Positions 36,701-43,665 of a stretch of DNA of 64,000 bases are shown here, piece after piece (position 1 is the first letter of the stretch; each line of letters starts with the position of its first letter). The translations under genes and the position numbers were made by a program. A model generated the notes under the pieces. That model was not told the DNA's origin, did no database searches, and saw nothing but the letters and a program-made list of their open reading frames with translations. This DNA is from PCRC01 sp017848435. Lineage in GTDB: Bacteria; Pseudomonadota; Gammaproteobacteria; Burkholderiales; Burkholderiaceae_C. The stretch covers positions 496,001-560,000 of the forward strand of contig OZ260072.1 in NCBI GenBank assembly GCA_965284315.1, written 5' to 3'.

Positions 36701-37617
36701 GCTTTTTTGCCACCCGCGTTCATCGCGATGTTGCCACCGATGCAGGAGGCTTCGGCCGATGTCGGGTCCACGGCGAACACGTAGCCGCCACGTTCGGCGG
36801 CGTCGGCCACGCGCTGCGTCACCACGCCGGCTTCGCTCCAGACGGTGGCCACCGGCTGGGCATGGCCTGGCAGCGTGACCATCTCAACCTCGGTCATTGC
36901 TTCGAGTTTTTCGGTGTTGATGACCGCGCTTTTCCAGGTCAGCGGCACGGCGCCGCCGGTGTAGCCGGTGCCACCGCCCCGCGGGATGATGGTCAGTTCC
37001 AGCTCAATGCAGCCTTTCACCAGGCCGGCCATTTCTTCTTCGGTGTCTGGCGTCAGCACCACAAACGGGTACTCGACGCGCCAGTCGGTCGCGTCGGTCA
37101 CGTGGCTGACGCGGGAAAGGCCGTCGAACTTGATGTTGTCCTTGGCGGTGTACTTGCCCAGGGCACGCTGCGTCTGGCGGCGCAGGTGGGCCGCCTCGGT
37201 GAACATCGCGTCGAACGCGGCCACGGCCTGGCGGGCGGCGGTGAGCAATTGGCCCACGGCGGCATCGCGCCCCTGGTCGGCCTCGGGGGTGCGGCGTTTT
37301 TCCACCTCGCCCAGGCGGTGCTGCAGGGCTTCCACCAATTGGCGCCGGCGTTTGGGGTTGTCAAGCAGGTCGTCCTGCAGGTAGGGGTTGCGCTGCACCA
37401 CCCAGATGTCGCCCAGCACCTCGTACAGCATGCGGGCCGAACGGCCGGTGCGGCGCTCCTCGCGCAGCTGGTTCAACACGTCCCAGGCGGCTTCGCCCAG
37501 CAGCCGAATCACGATCTCACGGTCGGAGAACGAGGTGTAGTTGTAGGGGATTTCGCGCAGGCGCGGCTGCTCGGCCGTGGCGGCCAGCAGTTGGGTCAGG
37601 GGTGTGGGGGCGTTCAT
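33712..37617 (-). CDS. Large FAD/FMN-binding oxidoreductase with Fe-S and CCG domains (D-lactate dehydrogenase-like)
   Basis: The 1301-residue protein combines several units: an N-terminal DUF3683 region (about 1-190), a PCMH-type FAD-binding domain (about 205-400, IIPRGGGTGYTGGAVPL), an FAD-oxidase C-terminal domain up to about 790, a double 4Fe-4S module (CLRCGKCKPVC near 830 and CTVCHKCLTPCP near 895) and two CCG domains (CCGYPQKGSG near 1072, CCGESGTLG near 1195). This is GlcD/Dld plus GlpC/LldE in one chain, so it probably oxidises a 2-hydroxyacid and passes electrons to quinone. The substrate is not shown. It is a single long chain with no frameshift. Confidence 0.88.
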   Translation of the reverse strand: MNAPTPLTQLLAATAEQPRLREIPYNYTSFSDREIVIRLLGEAAWDVLNQLREERRTGRSARMLYEVLGDIWVVQRNPYLQDDLLDNPKRRRQLVEALQHRLGEVEKRRTPEADQGRDAAVGQLLTAARQAVAAFDAMFTEAAHLRRQTQRALGKYTAKDNIKFDGLSRVSHVTDATDWRVEYPFVVLTPDTEEEMAGLVKGCIELELTIIPRGGGTGYTGGAVPLTWKSAVINTEKLEAMTEVEMVTLPGHAQPVATVWSEAGVVTQRVADAAERGGYVFAVDPTSAEASCIGGNIAMNAGGKKAVLWGTALDNLASWRMVTPDAKWLDVVRMDHNLGKIHDAEVATFELRYFEADGKTPLRKGQAVQTLVIPGKTFRKEGLGKDVTDKFLSGLPGIQKEGTDGLITSARWVVHRMPAHTRTVCLEFFGNARDAVPSIVEIKDFMFAEQKRSGTLLAGLEHLDDRYLKAVGYATKSKRAMTAGATSSLPKMVLFGDIAGDDADAVARATSEVVRIANSRSGEGFIAISPEARKKFWLDRKKTAAISKHTNAFKINEDVVIPLPRMAEYTDGIERINIELSLQNKIKLCHELDAFFSQGNLPLGKADEAGDVPSAELLEDRVAQALALVREVRALWQGWLDNVATLFPQLQDHGLRASWKTQLRVPLQGIFTGAAFKPLLDECSAIHKRVLKGRVWAALHMHAGDGNVHTNLPVNSDDYEMLQTAHGAVKRIMALARSLDGVISGEHGIGITKLEFLSDGELQPFTDYKRRVDPEGRFNKGKLLRVPNGAGPALHADLTNAYTPSFGLMGHESLIMQQSDIGAIADSVKDCLRCGKCKPVCATHVPRANLLYSPRNKILATSLLVEAFLYEEQTRRGISIKHWEEFEDVADHCTVCHKCLTPCPVDIDFGDVSMNMRNLLRKMGQKSFRPGNAAAMFFLNATNPETIKFMRSAMVDVGFKAQRLANDLLRTFAKKQTAKPPATLGTAPIKEQVIHFINKKMPGGLPKKTARALLDIENADYVPIIRNPQATTTESEAVFYFPGCGSERLFSQVGLATQAMLWHAGVQTVLPPGYLCCGYPQKGSGQFDKAEKIITDNRVLFHRVANTLNYLDIKTVVVSCGTCYDQLQGYEFDKIFPGCRIIDIHEFLLEKGITLPAGQGGYLYHDPCHTPMKLQDPMKTVKALVGDNVKKSERCCGESGTLGVTRPDISTQVRFRKEEELKRDEAALRATGTVGANDNIKILTSCPSCLQGLTRYGNDLNNGLLEADYIVVEMANQILGQEWMPAYIASANNGGIERVLV

Positions 37618-37711
37618 TTTGAAATAAAAGCCAGCAACAACCGCATGGCGTTACCGGGCACCAATTTTACCGCGCTGCAGCAAATCCACGCTGGCCCTGG
37701 CACTACCCGGT

Positions 37712-37993
37712 CTAGCGCGACGCCCGGCGGCCGCCCAGCAGCCACTGCGTGGTGCCACACCCCAGCACCAGCAGCGCGTAGCTGGCCAGTTTGCCGTCCA
37801 CCCCAAAAAACCACAGCCCGGCCAGCAAACCCAGGCTGCCCACAGCGGCCACCAGCCCCAGTTGCACCAGGGTGGCGCGCCAGGCCAGACGCCGCTTGCG
37901 GTTGAAACGCGACAGCAAGGACAACACCACGGCGACAAAAAGCGCCGGGGCGATGAAGTTGACAATGTGGTTGAAAGCGCTGAGGGTGTCCAT
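37712..37993 (-). CDS. Hypothetical small membrane protein
   Basis: The 93-residue protein has three hydrophobic segments (about 8-28, 42-62 and 67-85) separated by the basic segment SRFNRKRRLAW, so an inner-membrane location is likely. I do not recognise a named family. The ATG at 37993 follows a short spacer from the divergent hemA region. Nothing is seen in the 94 bases between it and the oxidoreductase gene. Confidence 0.7.
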   Translation of the reverse strand: MDTLSAFNHIVNFIAPALFVAVVLSLLSRFNRKRRLAWRATLVQLGLVAAVGSLGLLAGLWFFGVDGKLASYALLVLGCGTTQWLLGGRRASR

Positions 37994-38055
37994 GGCGGGA
38001 CGGTGCCATCGGCTTGCCGATAACCACCGCCGTCCTGAAGAGGGGGCGCTGATTT

Positions 38056-38061
38056 TATAAT
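38056..38061 (+). promoter_or_regulatory. -10 element of hemA, possible leaderless start
   Basis: A perfect TATAAT ends 6 bases before the hemA ATG. With the usual spacing, transcription would begin at or next to the A of the ATG. The -35 region is weak (CTGAAG at 38035, spacing 15). No Shine-Dalgarno sequence precedes the ATG. Confidence 0.6.
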
Positions 38062-38067
38062 GCTGCC

Positions 38068-39351
38068 ATGACAGTCTGGGCCTTGGGCATCAACCACACG
38101 ACTGCGCCACTGGACCTGCGCGGACGTTTTGCCTTTGCCATTGAGCAACTCAACCCCACTTTGCGTGCGCTGCAGGCGTCCTGGACGGACCGGAACGCCC
38201 CCCAATCGGAAGCGGCCATCCTGTCCACCTGCAACCGCACCGAAATCTATGGTGCGGGCAACCAGCCCCACATTGAGCACACCATCGCCTGGCTGGCGCA
38301 GAGCGGCGGTGTGGCAGCCGACGTGCTGCGCTCGCACACCTACACGCTGCAGGGCGGGCTGGCCGCACGCCACGCCTTCCGTGTTGCCAGTGGGCTGGAT
38401 TCGATGGTGCTGGGCGAACCACAAATTCTGGGCCAGATGAAAGACGCGGTGCGCGTGGCCGACGAAGCTGGCGCACTGGGCACCACGCTGAACCAGTTGT
38501 TCCAGCGCTCGTTTGCGGTGGCCAAAGAGGTGCGCAGCTCGACCGAAATTGGCGCGCACTCCATCAGCATGGCAGCGGCGGCGGTGCGCCTGGCAAGCCA
38601 GTTGTTTGAAGACCTGGGCAAGATCCGGGTGCTGTTTGTGGGTGCGGGCGAGATGATCGAGCTGGCCGCCACCCACTTTGCGGCCAAATCGCCCAAATCC
38701 ATCGCCATCGCCAACCGCACGCTGGAGCGGGGAGAGAAACTGGCGGGCCGCTTTGGCGGCGAAGTCATGCGCCTGGGTGACCTGCCCGACCGGCTGCACG
38801 AGTTCGACGCGGTGGTGAGCTGCACCGCCAGCACCTTGCCCATCATTGGCCTGGGTGCGGTGGAGCGCGCGGTGAAGCGGCGCAAACACCGCCCGATGTT
38901 CATGGTCGACCTCGCTGTGCCGCGCGACATCGAGCCCGAAGTCAAATCGCTGGAAGACGTCTACCTGTACACCGTGGACGACCTCGCCCATGTGGTGCAG
39001 TCGGGCAAGGATAACCGGCAGGCGGCGGTGGCGCAGGCCGAAGTCATCATCGACGCCGGGGTGCAAAGCTTCATGCACTGGCTGGACCAGCGCGACCCGG
39101 TCCACGGCACCGTGCCCCTGATCCAGCAGCTCAATGCCCAGACCGACGCCTGGCGCGAGACCGAACTCGCCCGTGCCCGCAAACTGCTGGCCCGCGGCGA
39201 CGATGTGGGCGCGGTGCTCGAGGCCCTGTCCCGCGGCCTGACGCAAAAAATGCTGCACGGCGCCCTGGCCGAACTGCACGCGGCCGACAACGCCTCCCGC
39301 GAGCACACCGCGCAGACCATTGCGCGCCTCTTCCTCCGCAAAGACCGTTAG
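38068..39351 (+). CDS. hemA: Glutamyl-tRNA reductase
   Basis: HemA reduces glutamyl-tRNA to glutamate-1-semialdehyde, the first step of tetrapyrrole synthesis by the C5 route. The N-terminal catalytic domain has ILSTCNRTEIY with the nucleophile C55; the NADPH-binding domain has VLFVGAGEMIELAA, and a helical dimerisation domain ends the 427 residues. The family start MTVWALGINHTTAPL fixes the ATG. prfA follows on the same strand after 77 bp, then prmC, the usual hemA-prfA-prmC order. Confidence 0.96.
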   Translation: MTVWALGINHTTAPLDLRGRFAFAIEQLNPTLRALQASWTDRNAPQSEAAILSTCNRTEIYGAGNQPHIEHTIAWLAQSGGVAADVLRSHTYTLQGGLAARHAFRVASGLDSMVLGEPQILGQMKDAVRVADEAGALGTTLNQLFQRSFAVAKEVRSSTEIGAHSISMAAAAVRLASQLFEDLGKIRVLFVGAGEMIELAATHFAAKSPKSIAIANRTLERGEKLAGRFGGEVMRLGDLPDRLHEFDAVVSCTASTLPIIGLGAVERAVKRRKHRPMFMVDLAVPRDIEPEVKSLEDVYLYTVDDLAHVVQSGKDNRQAAVAQAEVIIDAGVQSFMHWLDQRDPVHGTVPLIQQLNAQTDAWRETELARARKLLARGDDVGAVLEALSRGLTQKMLHGALAELHAADNASREHTAQTIARLFLRKDR

Positions 39352-39428
39352 CGCCGCCCGCTGGGCATGGCCCACGCCAGCTGGCCACACCAGGCCAGGC
39401 TTTCACCGCTTCAACCGTCTTTTTCCGT

Positions 39429-40517
39429 ATGAAACCCTTTCTTCGCCAACAGCTGGAACGCACACTGACCCGTTTGTCGGAGCTGGACTTTTTGCTCTCG
39501 CGCGAAGACATCATGGGCGACATGGCGCAGTACCGCACCCTTGCCCGGGAGCACGCCGACGTGACCGCGCTGGCCAGCCGCTACACCCGCTGGCAGCAGT
39601 GTGAACGCGACCTGGCAGACGCACAAGCTTTGCTGGCCGACGCCGACATGGCCGAGTTGGCGCAGGAAGAAATTGCCACCGCCGAGGCCGACAGGGCACG
39701 GCTGGAGGCCGAACTGCAGCGCCTGCTGCTACCCAAAGACCCGGACGACGCCCGCCCGGCCTTCATCGAGATTCGCGCCGGCACCGGCGGCGACGAGTCT
39801 GCCCTGTTCGCGGGCGACCTGTTGCGCATGTACACGCGGTATGCCGAACAACAGGGCTGGCAAAAAGAAATCATCAGCGAGTCGCCCAGCGAACTGGGGG
39901 GTTACAAGGAAGTGGTGCTGCGGCTGGCTGGAGAGAATGTGTACGGCGCGGTGCGTTTCGAGTCCGGTGGCCACCGGGTGCAGCGGGTGCCCGCTACCGA
40001 GACGCAAGGCCGCATCCACACCAGCGCCTGCACCGTGGCGGTGATGCCCGAGCCCGACGAGGCCGAAGCCGTCAAGCTCAACCCGGCCGACCTGCGCATC
40101 GACACCTTCCGCGCCAGCGGTGCGGGCGGCCAGCACATCAACAAAACCGACTCCGCCGTGCGCGTGGTGCATTTGCCCACCGGCATCGTCGCCGAATGCC
40201 AGGACGGCCGCAGCCAGCACAGCAACAAAGCCAAAGCGCTGCAGGTGCTGCAGGCCCGCATCCAGGAAAAGGAGCGCAGCGAGCGCGCCGCCAAGGAGGC
40301 CGCGCTGCGCAAGGGCCTGATCGGCAGCGGCGACCGCAGCGACCGCATCCGCACCTACAACTTCCCCCAGGGTCGCTTGACCGACCACCGCATCAACCTG
40401 ACGCTGTACAAGTTACTGGCCATCATGGAAGGTGACCTCGGCGACGTGCTGACCGCGCTGCAAAGCGCACGCGCCGCAGAGCAGCTGGCAGCCCTGGAAT
40501 CGGGTGCGGAGGGCTGA
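39429..40517 (+). CDS. prfA: Peptide chain release factor 1
   Basis: RF1 terminates translation at UAG and UAA. The 362-residue protein has the GGQ motif at residues 233-235 in ASGAGGQHINKTDSAVR, and the RF1-type recognition region with RVQRVPATETQGRIHTSA. The glutamine is methylated by PrmC, encoded next. It starts MKPFLRQQLERTLTRLSELD. No strong ribosome binding site is visible before the ATG. Confidence 0.97.
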   Translation: MKPFLRQQLERTLTRLSELDFLLSREDIMGDMAQYRTLAREHADVTALASRYTRWQQCERDLADAQALLADADMAELAQEEIATAEADRARLEAELQRLLLPKDPDDARPAFIEIRAGTGGDESALFAGDLLRMYTRYAEQQGWQKEIISESPSELGGYKEVVLRLAGENVYGAVRFESGGHRVQRVPATETQGRIHTSACTVAVMPEPDEAEAVKLNPADLRIDTFRASGAGGQHINKTDSAVRVVHLPTGIVAECQDGRSQHSNKAKALQVLQARIQEKERSERAAKEAALRKGLIGSGDRSDRIRTYNFPQGRLTDHRINLTLYKLLAIMEGDLGDVLTALQSARAAEQLAALESGAEG

Positions 40518-40526
40518 TGCAGGAAT

Positions 40527-40596
40527 TTTTCAAGCCAAATTGGCCTCAAGCCTTAGTGAAAACTTGCGATTTAGCTATGAAAAATATAGCGAAATG
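40527..40596 (+). repeat. Dispersed intergenic repeat, family 1, copy F
   Basis: The plus strand reads TTTTTCAAGCCAAATTGGCC, then TCAAGCCTTAGTGAAAACTT, then GCGATTTAGCTATGAAAAATATAGC. It is the best-preserved copy and its end inverted repeat AGCTAT...ATAGC is intact. It fills the whole prfA-prmC gap and touches the prmC start codon. Confidence 0.8.
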
Positions 40597-41439
40597 AGGC
40601 TGCTTGACGCCTGGCAACTGGGTACCACGGCCGGCCTGTCCCGGCTGGACGCGCAGTGGCTGCTGCTCCATGTGCTGGCCCGCCCCTTGCACGACCGCGC
40701 CTGGCTGCTGGCGCACGACCACGCCACGCTGACACCCGAGCAGGAACACCAGTTCACCGCGCTGCTAGCGCGCGCCGCCGAGGGCGAGCCCCTGGGCTAC
40801 CTGGTTGGCACGCAGGCGTTTTTTGGGCTCGAATTGCAGGTAGACGCCCGCGTGCTGCTGCCCCGCCCCGACACCGAAACCCTGGTCCACTGGGCGCTGG
40901 ACGTGCTGGCCGGGCAAACCGCCCCCAGCGTGCTGGACCTTGGCACCGGCAGCGGCGCGGTGGCATTGGCCATCCAGCACCAGCGGCCCGACGCCCACGT
41001 GGCCGCGACCGACGCCAGTGCCGACGCACTGGCCGTGGCCCGTGCCAACGCCGCCCGGCTGCAACTGCCGGTGCAGTTCCTGTCAGGCCACTGGTTTGAA
41101 CCCACCTCAGGCCAATTCGACCTGATCGTCTCCAACCCGCCCTACATTGAAGACAACGACCCCCACCTCGCCGGCCTCACCCACGAACCGCTCAGCGCGC
41201 TGACCGCCGGGCCAGACGGCCTGGCCGACCTGCGCACCATCGTCCGCGACGCACCGGCCCACCTGCGGCCGGGTGGCTGGCTGCTGCTGGAACACGGCCA
41301 CAACCAAAGCACCGCGGTGCAGGCGCTGCTGCGCGAGGCAAGCTTTCAACAGGTGGCCAGCCGCAACGACCTGGCGGGCATACCACGCTGTTCCGGCGGG
41401 CAAATCGGCCCACACGCTGCGCCGCCCGCCCGGCAGTGA
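40594..41439 (+). CDS. prmC: Peptide chain release factor N5-glutamine methyltransferase
   Basis: PrmC methylates the GGQ glutamine of RF1 and RF2 using SAM. The 281-residue protein has the N-terminal helical domain that binds the release factor, the SAM motif VLDLGTGSGAVALAI and the catalytic NPPY at residues 181-184. The ATG at 40594 gives the usual length; reading upstream only decodes the repeat. No Shine-Dalgarno sequence is visible, since the repeat occupies that position. The stop is followed after 42 bp by grxD. Confidence 0.95.
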   Translation: MRLLDAWQLGTTAGLSRLDAQWLLLHVLARPLHDRAWLLAHDHATLTPEQEHQFTALLARAAEGEPLGYLVGTQAFFGLELQVDARVLLPRPDTETLVHWALDVLAGQTAPSVLDLGTGSGAVALAIQHQRPDAHVAATDASADALAVARANAARLQLPVQFLSGHWFEPTSGQFDLIVSNPPYIEDNDPHLAGLTHEPLSALTAGPDGLADLRTIVRDAPAHLRPGGWLLLEHGHNQSTAVQALLREASFQQVASRNDLAGIPRCSGGQIGPHAAPPARQ

Positions 41440-41481
41440 AATAATCACCCCATTCAACACCGAACCATCAGGAGTAGCGCC

Positions 41482-41808
41482 ATGAGCGACGTGAACCAAC
41501 GCATTGACGATCTGGTCAAGGGCAATGACCTTGTGCTTTTCATGAAAGGCAGCGCCAGTTTCCCCATGTGCGGCTTTTCTGGCCGTGCGATCCAGATTTT
41601 GAAAGCCTGCGGCGTGGACCCGAAAACGGTGAAAACCGTCAACGTGCTGGACGACGATGAAATCCGCCAGGGCATCAAGGGCTACAGCAACTGGCCCACC
41701 ATCCCGCAGCTGTACGTGAAGGGCGAGTTCGTTGGCGGCTCCGACATCATGATGGAGATGTACGAATCCGGTGAACTGGTGCAGGTGCTCGGCACCACGC
41801 CGAACTGA
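41482..41808 (+). CDS. grxD: Monothiol glutaredoxin Grx4 family
   Basis: This 108-residue monothiol glutaredoxin carries the CGFS active site (C30) and the TVPQ-like WPTIPQLYVKGEFVGGSDI segment that binds glutathione. Family members bind and pass on 2Fe-2S clusters, often with BolA. AGGAGT precedes the ATG at good spacing. A terminator follows. Confidence 0.95.
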   Translation: MSDVNQRIDDLVKGNDLVLFMKGSASFPMCGFSGRAIQILKACGVDPKTVKTVNVLDDDEIRQGIKGYSNWPTIPQLYVKGEFVGGSDIMMEMYESGELVQVLGTTPN

Positions 41809-41831
41809 GCGGCACAGCCGCCTCATCCAGC

Positions 41832-41855
41832 AGCCGGGCATGACCCGGCTTTTTT
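41832..41855 (+). terminator. Rho-independent terminator after grxD
   Basis: AGCCGGG and CCCGGCT form a 7-bp stem with a 5-base loop followed by TTTTT. Confidence 0.85.
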
Positions 41856-41981
41856 GCGCCTGCGCGCTGGCAGCCGCGCCCCGTGAGTGCCAGCAAGTAC
41901 GCCCTTGAAAACCAGTTTGTTTCCTATTTCATCCGGGCACGGCTCATGCTTGAATGAAAGTGTTGTTTCAAGGAGTGGCGC

Positions 41982-42989
41982 ATGACATCCACCAGTCTGG
42001 TTCCCCATACCTCCCACTTGCACCTGCCCATCGCGCAGGTGCGCAGCGTGTTCCAGCGGGACGACGTGGCCCGCAGACTGGCCAAGCTGCAGGGCAGCGG
42101 CGACCAGCGGGAACACGAAAGCCTGCGCCACACCTACGAACGCATGCTGGAACGCGGCCCCGAGCGCTTCCAGGTCAAGCCTTCCGGCGTGCCCGACATG
42201 GCCAGGCTGTACGACACACTGCCCAACTTCACCGAGGTCCTCGACGACGTGAAACGCCACGTGGCGCTGGCGCAAGACAGCCCCGACGGGATTGAGATCA
42301 CCCCCATGCTGCTGCTCGGTGCGCCCGGCATTGGCAAGACCCATTTCGCCCGCAAGCTGGCCGAACTGCTGGGCACCGGCATGAACCTGGTGCCCATGAG
42401 CTCCATGACGGCCGGCTGGCTGTTGTCAGGCTCATCCTCGCAGTGGAAAGGCGCCAAGCCCGGCAAGGTGTTCGAGGCGCTGATCGACGGCCAGTACGCC
42501 AACCCGGTGATCGTGGTGGACGAGATCGACAAAGCCAGTGCCGACGCGCAGTACGACCCCCTGGGTGCGCTTTACGGCCTGCTGGAGCACGACACCGCGC
42601 AGCACTTCACCGACGAGTTTGCCGAGGTCGCCATCGATGCCAGCCAGGTCATCTGGATCACCACCGCCAACGACGCGCGTGGCATCCCCGAACCCATTTT
42701 GAACCGCATGAACGTGTTCGAGATCGAGCCGCCCTCCCCCGAGGCCGCGCGTCAGATCGCACGCCACCTGTACCAGGGCATCCGCCACGAACACGGCTGG
42801 GGCCCGCGCTTTGCCGCCGAACCCGCCAGCGACGTGCTGGACGCGCTGGCCGACATGCCACCGCGCGAAATGCGCCGTGCGCTGATGACCGGTTTTGGCA
42901 ACGCCCGGCTGGACCGGCGCGACGAGGTGAAGGTGGACGACCTGCCGAAGCCGGGTTCTGCAAAAAGCCGCATCGGCTTTTTGCAGTGA
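41982..42989 (+). CDS. Lon-like AAA ATPase without protease domain
   Basis: The 335-residue protein has one AAA module: Walker A GAPGIGKT at residues 113-120, Walker B VIVVDEID with D180 and E181, a sensor 1 segment ITTAND and an arginine-finger segment ILNRMN. The DEIDKASAD, GLLEHDTAQHFTDEF and PILNRMNVFEI segments resemble the ATPase part of Lon, but neither the Lon N-terminal domain nor the Ser-Lys protease domain is present. An unfoldase or adaptor-dependent chaperone role is possible. AAGGAG lies 7 bases before the ATG. It is separated from grxD by a terminator, so it has its own promoter. Confidence 0.78.
   Translation: MTSTSLVPHTSHLHLPIAQVRSVFQRDDVARRLAKLQGSGDQREHESLRHTYERMLERGPERFQVKPSGVPDMARLYDTLPNFTEVLDDVKRHVALAQDSPDGIEITPMLLLGAPGIGKTHFARKLAELLGTGMNLVPMSSMTAGWLLSGSSSQWKGAKPGKVFEALIDGQYANPVIVVDEIDKASADAQYDPLGALYGLLEHDTAQHFTDEFAEVAIDASQVIWITTANDARGIPEPILNRMNVFEIEPPSPEAARQIARHLYQGIRHEHGWGPRFAAEPASDVLDALADMPPREMRRALMTGFGNARLDRRDEVKVDDLPKPGSAKSRIGFLQ
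42958..42986. terminator. Terminator hairpin inside the end of the AAA ATPase gene
   Basis: CTGCAAAAAGCCG and CGGCTTTTTGCAG form a perfect 13-bp inverted repeat with a 3-base loop that ends exactly at the TGA stop. It contains its own T run in both directions. It codes for the last residues (AKSRIGFLQ) at the same time. Confidence 0.6.
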
Positions 42990-42997
42990 TGGCCAAA

Positions 42998-43020
42998 CCG
43001 GTTCAGCCCGGCTGAACCGG
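42998..43020. terminator. Hairpin between convergent AAA ATPase and transglycosylase genes
   Basis: CCGGTTCAGC and GCTGAACCGG form a perfect 10-bp stem with a 3-base loop, covering the stop of the minus-strand gene. No T run follows, so it may stop transcription weakly or block exonucleases. Confidence 0.5.
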
Positions 43021-43665
43021 CGGCTGGAATTCCCACTGCCGCTTGGCGGCAAACACCGCGTCCGGGTACTGCGCTTGGCCCCGGCTGCCGTTGTAGCGGC
43101 TCAGGCCCATGAACAGGTCACCGCGCTCGCGTTCGATGTAGTGGCGCAGGATCACGCAGCCAAAGCGCAGGTTGGTCTGCATGTGGAACAAACGCGTTGG
43201 GTCGCCGTCGCCAATCACCCGGGTCCAGAACGGCATCACCTGCATGTAGCCCCGCGCGCCCGCAACGCTGATGGCGAATTTGCGAAAGCCGCTTTCCACC
43301 TGGATCAGCCCCAGCACCAACGCCACGTCCAGCCCGGCGCGGCGGCTTTCGTACCAAACGGTTTGCAAAAATTCCATGCGTTCCTGCAGGTCGGCCTTGC
43401 GGCGCAGCAGCCGGCCACTCTGGGTGCCCAGCCAACGCAGGTAGAACAGGCGGTCTTCGGTGCTGGCAAATTCGGGCACTGGCGGCGCCCGGTTGGCAAT
43501 CGCCGAACTGAGCGCACCGCGCACCGAATCGATCAAGGGTTCTTCCACCTGTGCACCGGCATGGCACAGCGCCGACAGGCCCGCCAGCGGCCCGACCGCA
43601 AACGCCCCCACCAGCTGCCGCCGGCTCAGCCCGGCACACGGCGCTGGCCTGCCCTGCGGCTTCAC
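43003..43665 (-). CDS. Lytic transglycosylase domain protein with Tat-like signal
   Basis: The 220-residue protein has a twin-arginine signal (LSRRQLVGAFAVG, R15-R16) ending near ALCHAGA, and an SLT-type lytic transglycosylase domain: VLGLIQVESGFRKFAISVAGARGYMQVMPF with the catalytic Glu in QVES, and LRHYIERERGDLFMGLSRYNGS. It would cleave peptidoglycan glycan strands in the periplasm. The start is a GTG overlapping the proS stop as GTGA; a longer reading upstream is a proS shadow. The proS-transglycosylase order is common in Burkholderiales. Confidence 0.86.
   Translation of the reverse strand: MKPQGRPAPCAGLSRRQLVGAFAVGPLAGLSALCHAGAQVEEPLIDSVRGALSSAIANRAPPVPEFASTEDRLFYLRWLGTQSGRLLRRKADLQERMEFLQTVWYESRRAGLDVALVLGLIQVESGFRKFAISVAGARGYMQVMPFWTRVIGDGDPTRLFHMQTNLRFGCVILRHYIERERGDLFMGLSRYNGSRGQAQYPDAVFAAKRQWEFQPPVQPG

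Noticed and set aside
34093..37905. A 1270-residue open frame on the plus strand opposite the large FAD oxidoreductase gene
   Set aside because: It is a mirror of a strongly GC-biased coding frame; it has no domain I recognise, whereas the minus-strand frame has clear FAD, Fe-S and CCG motifs.
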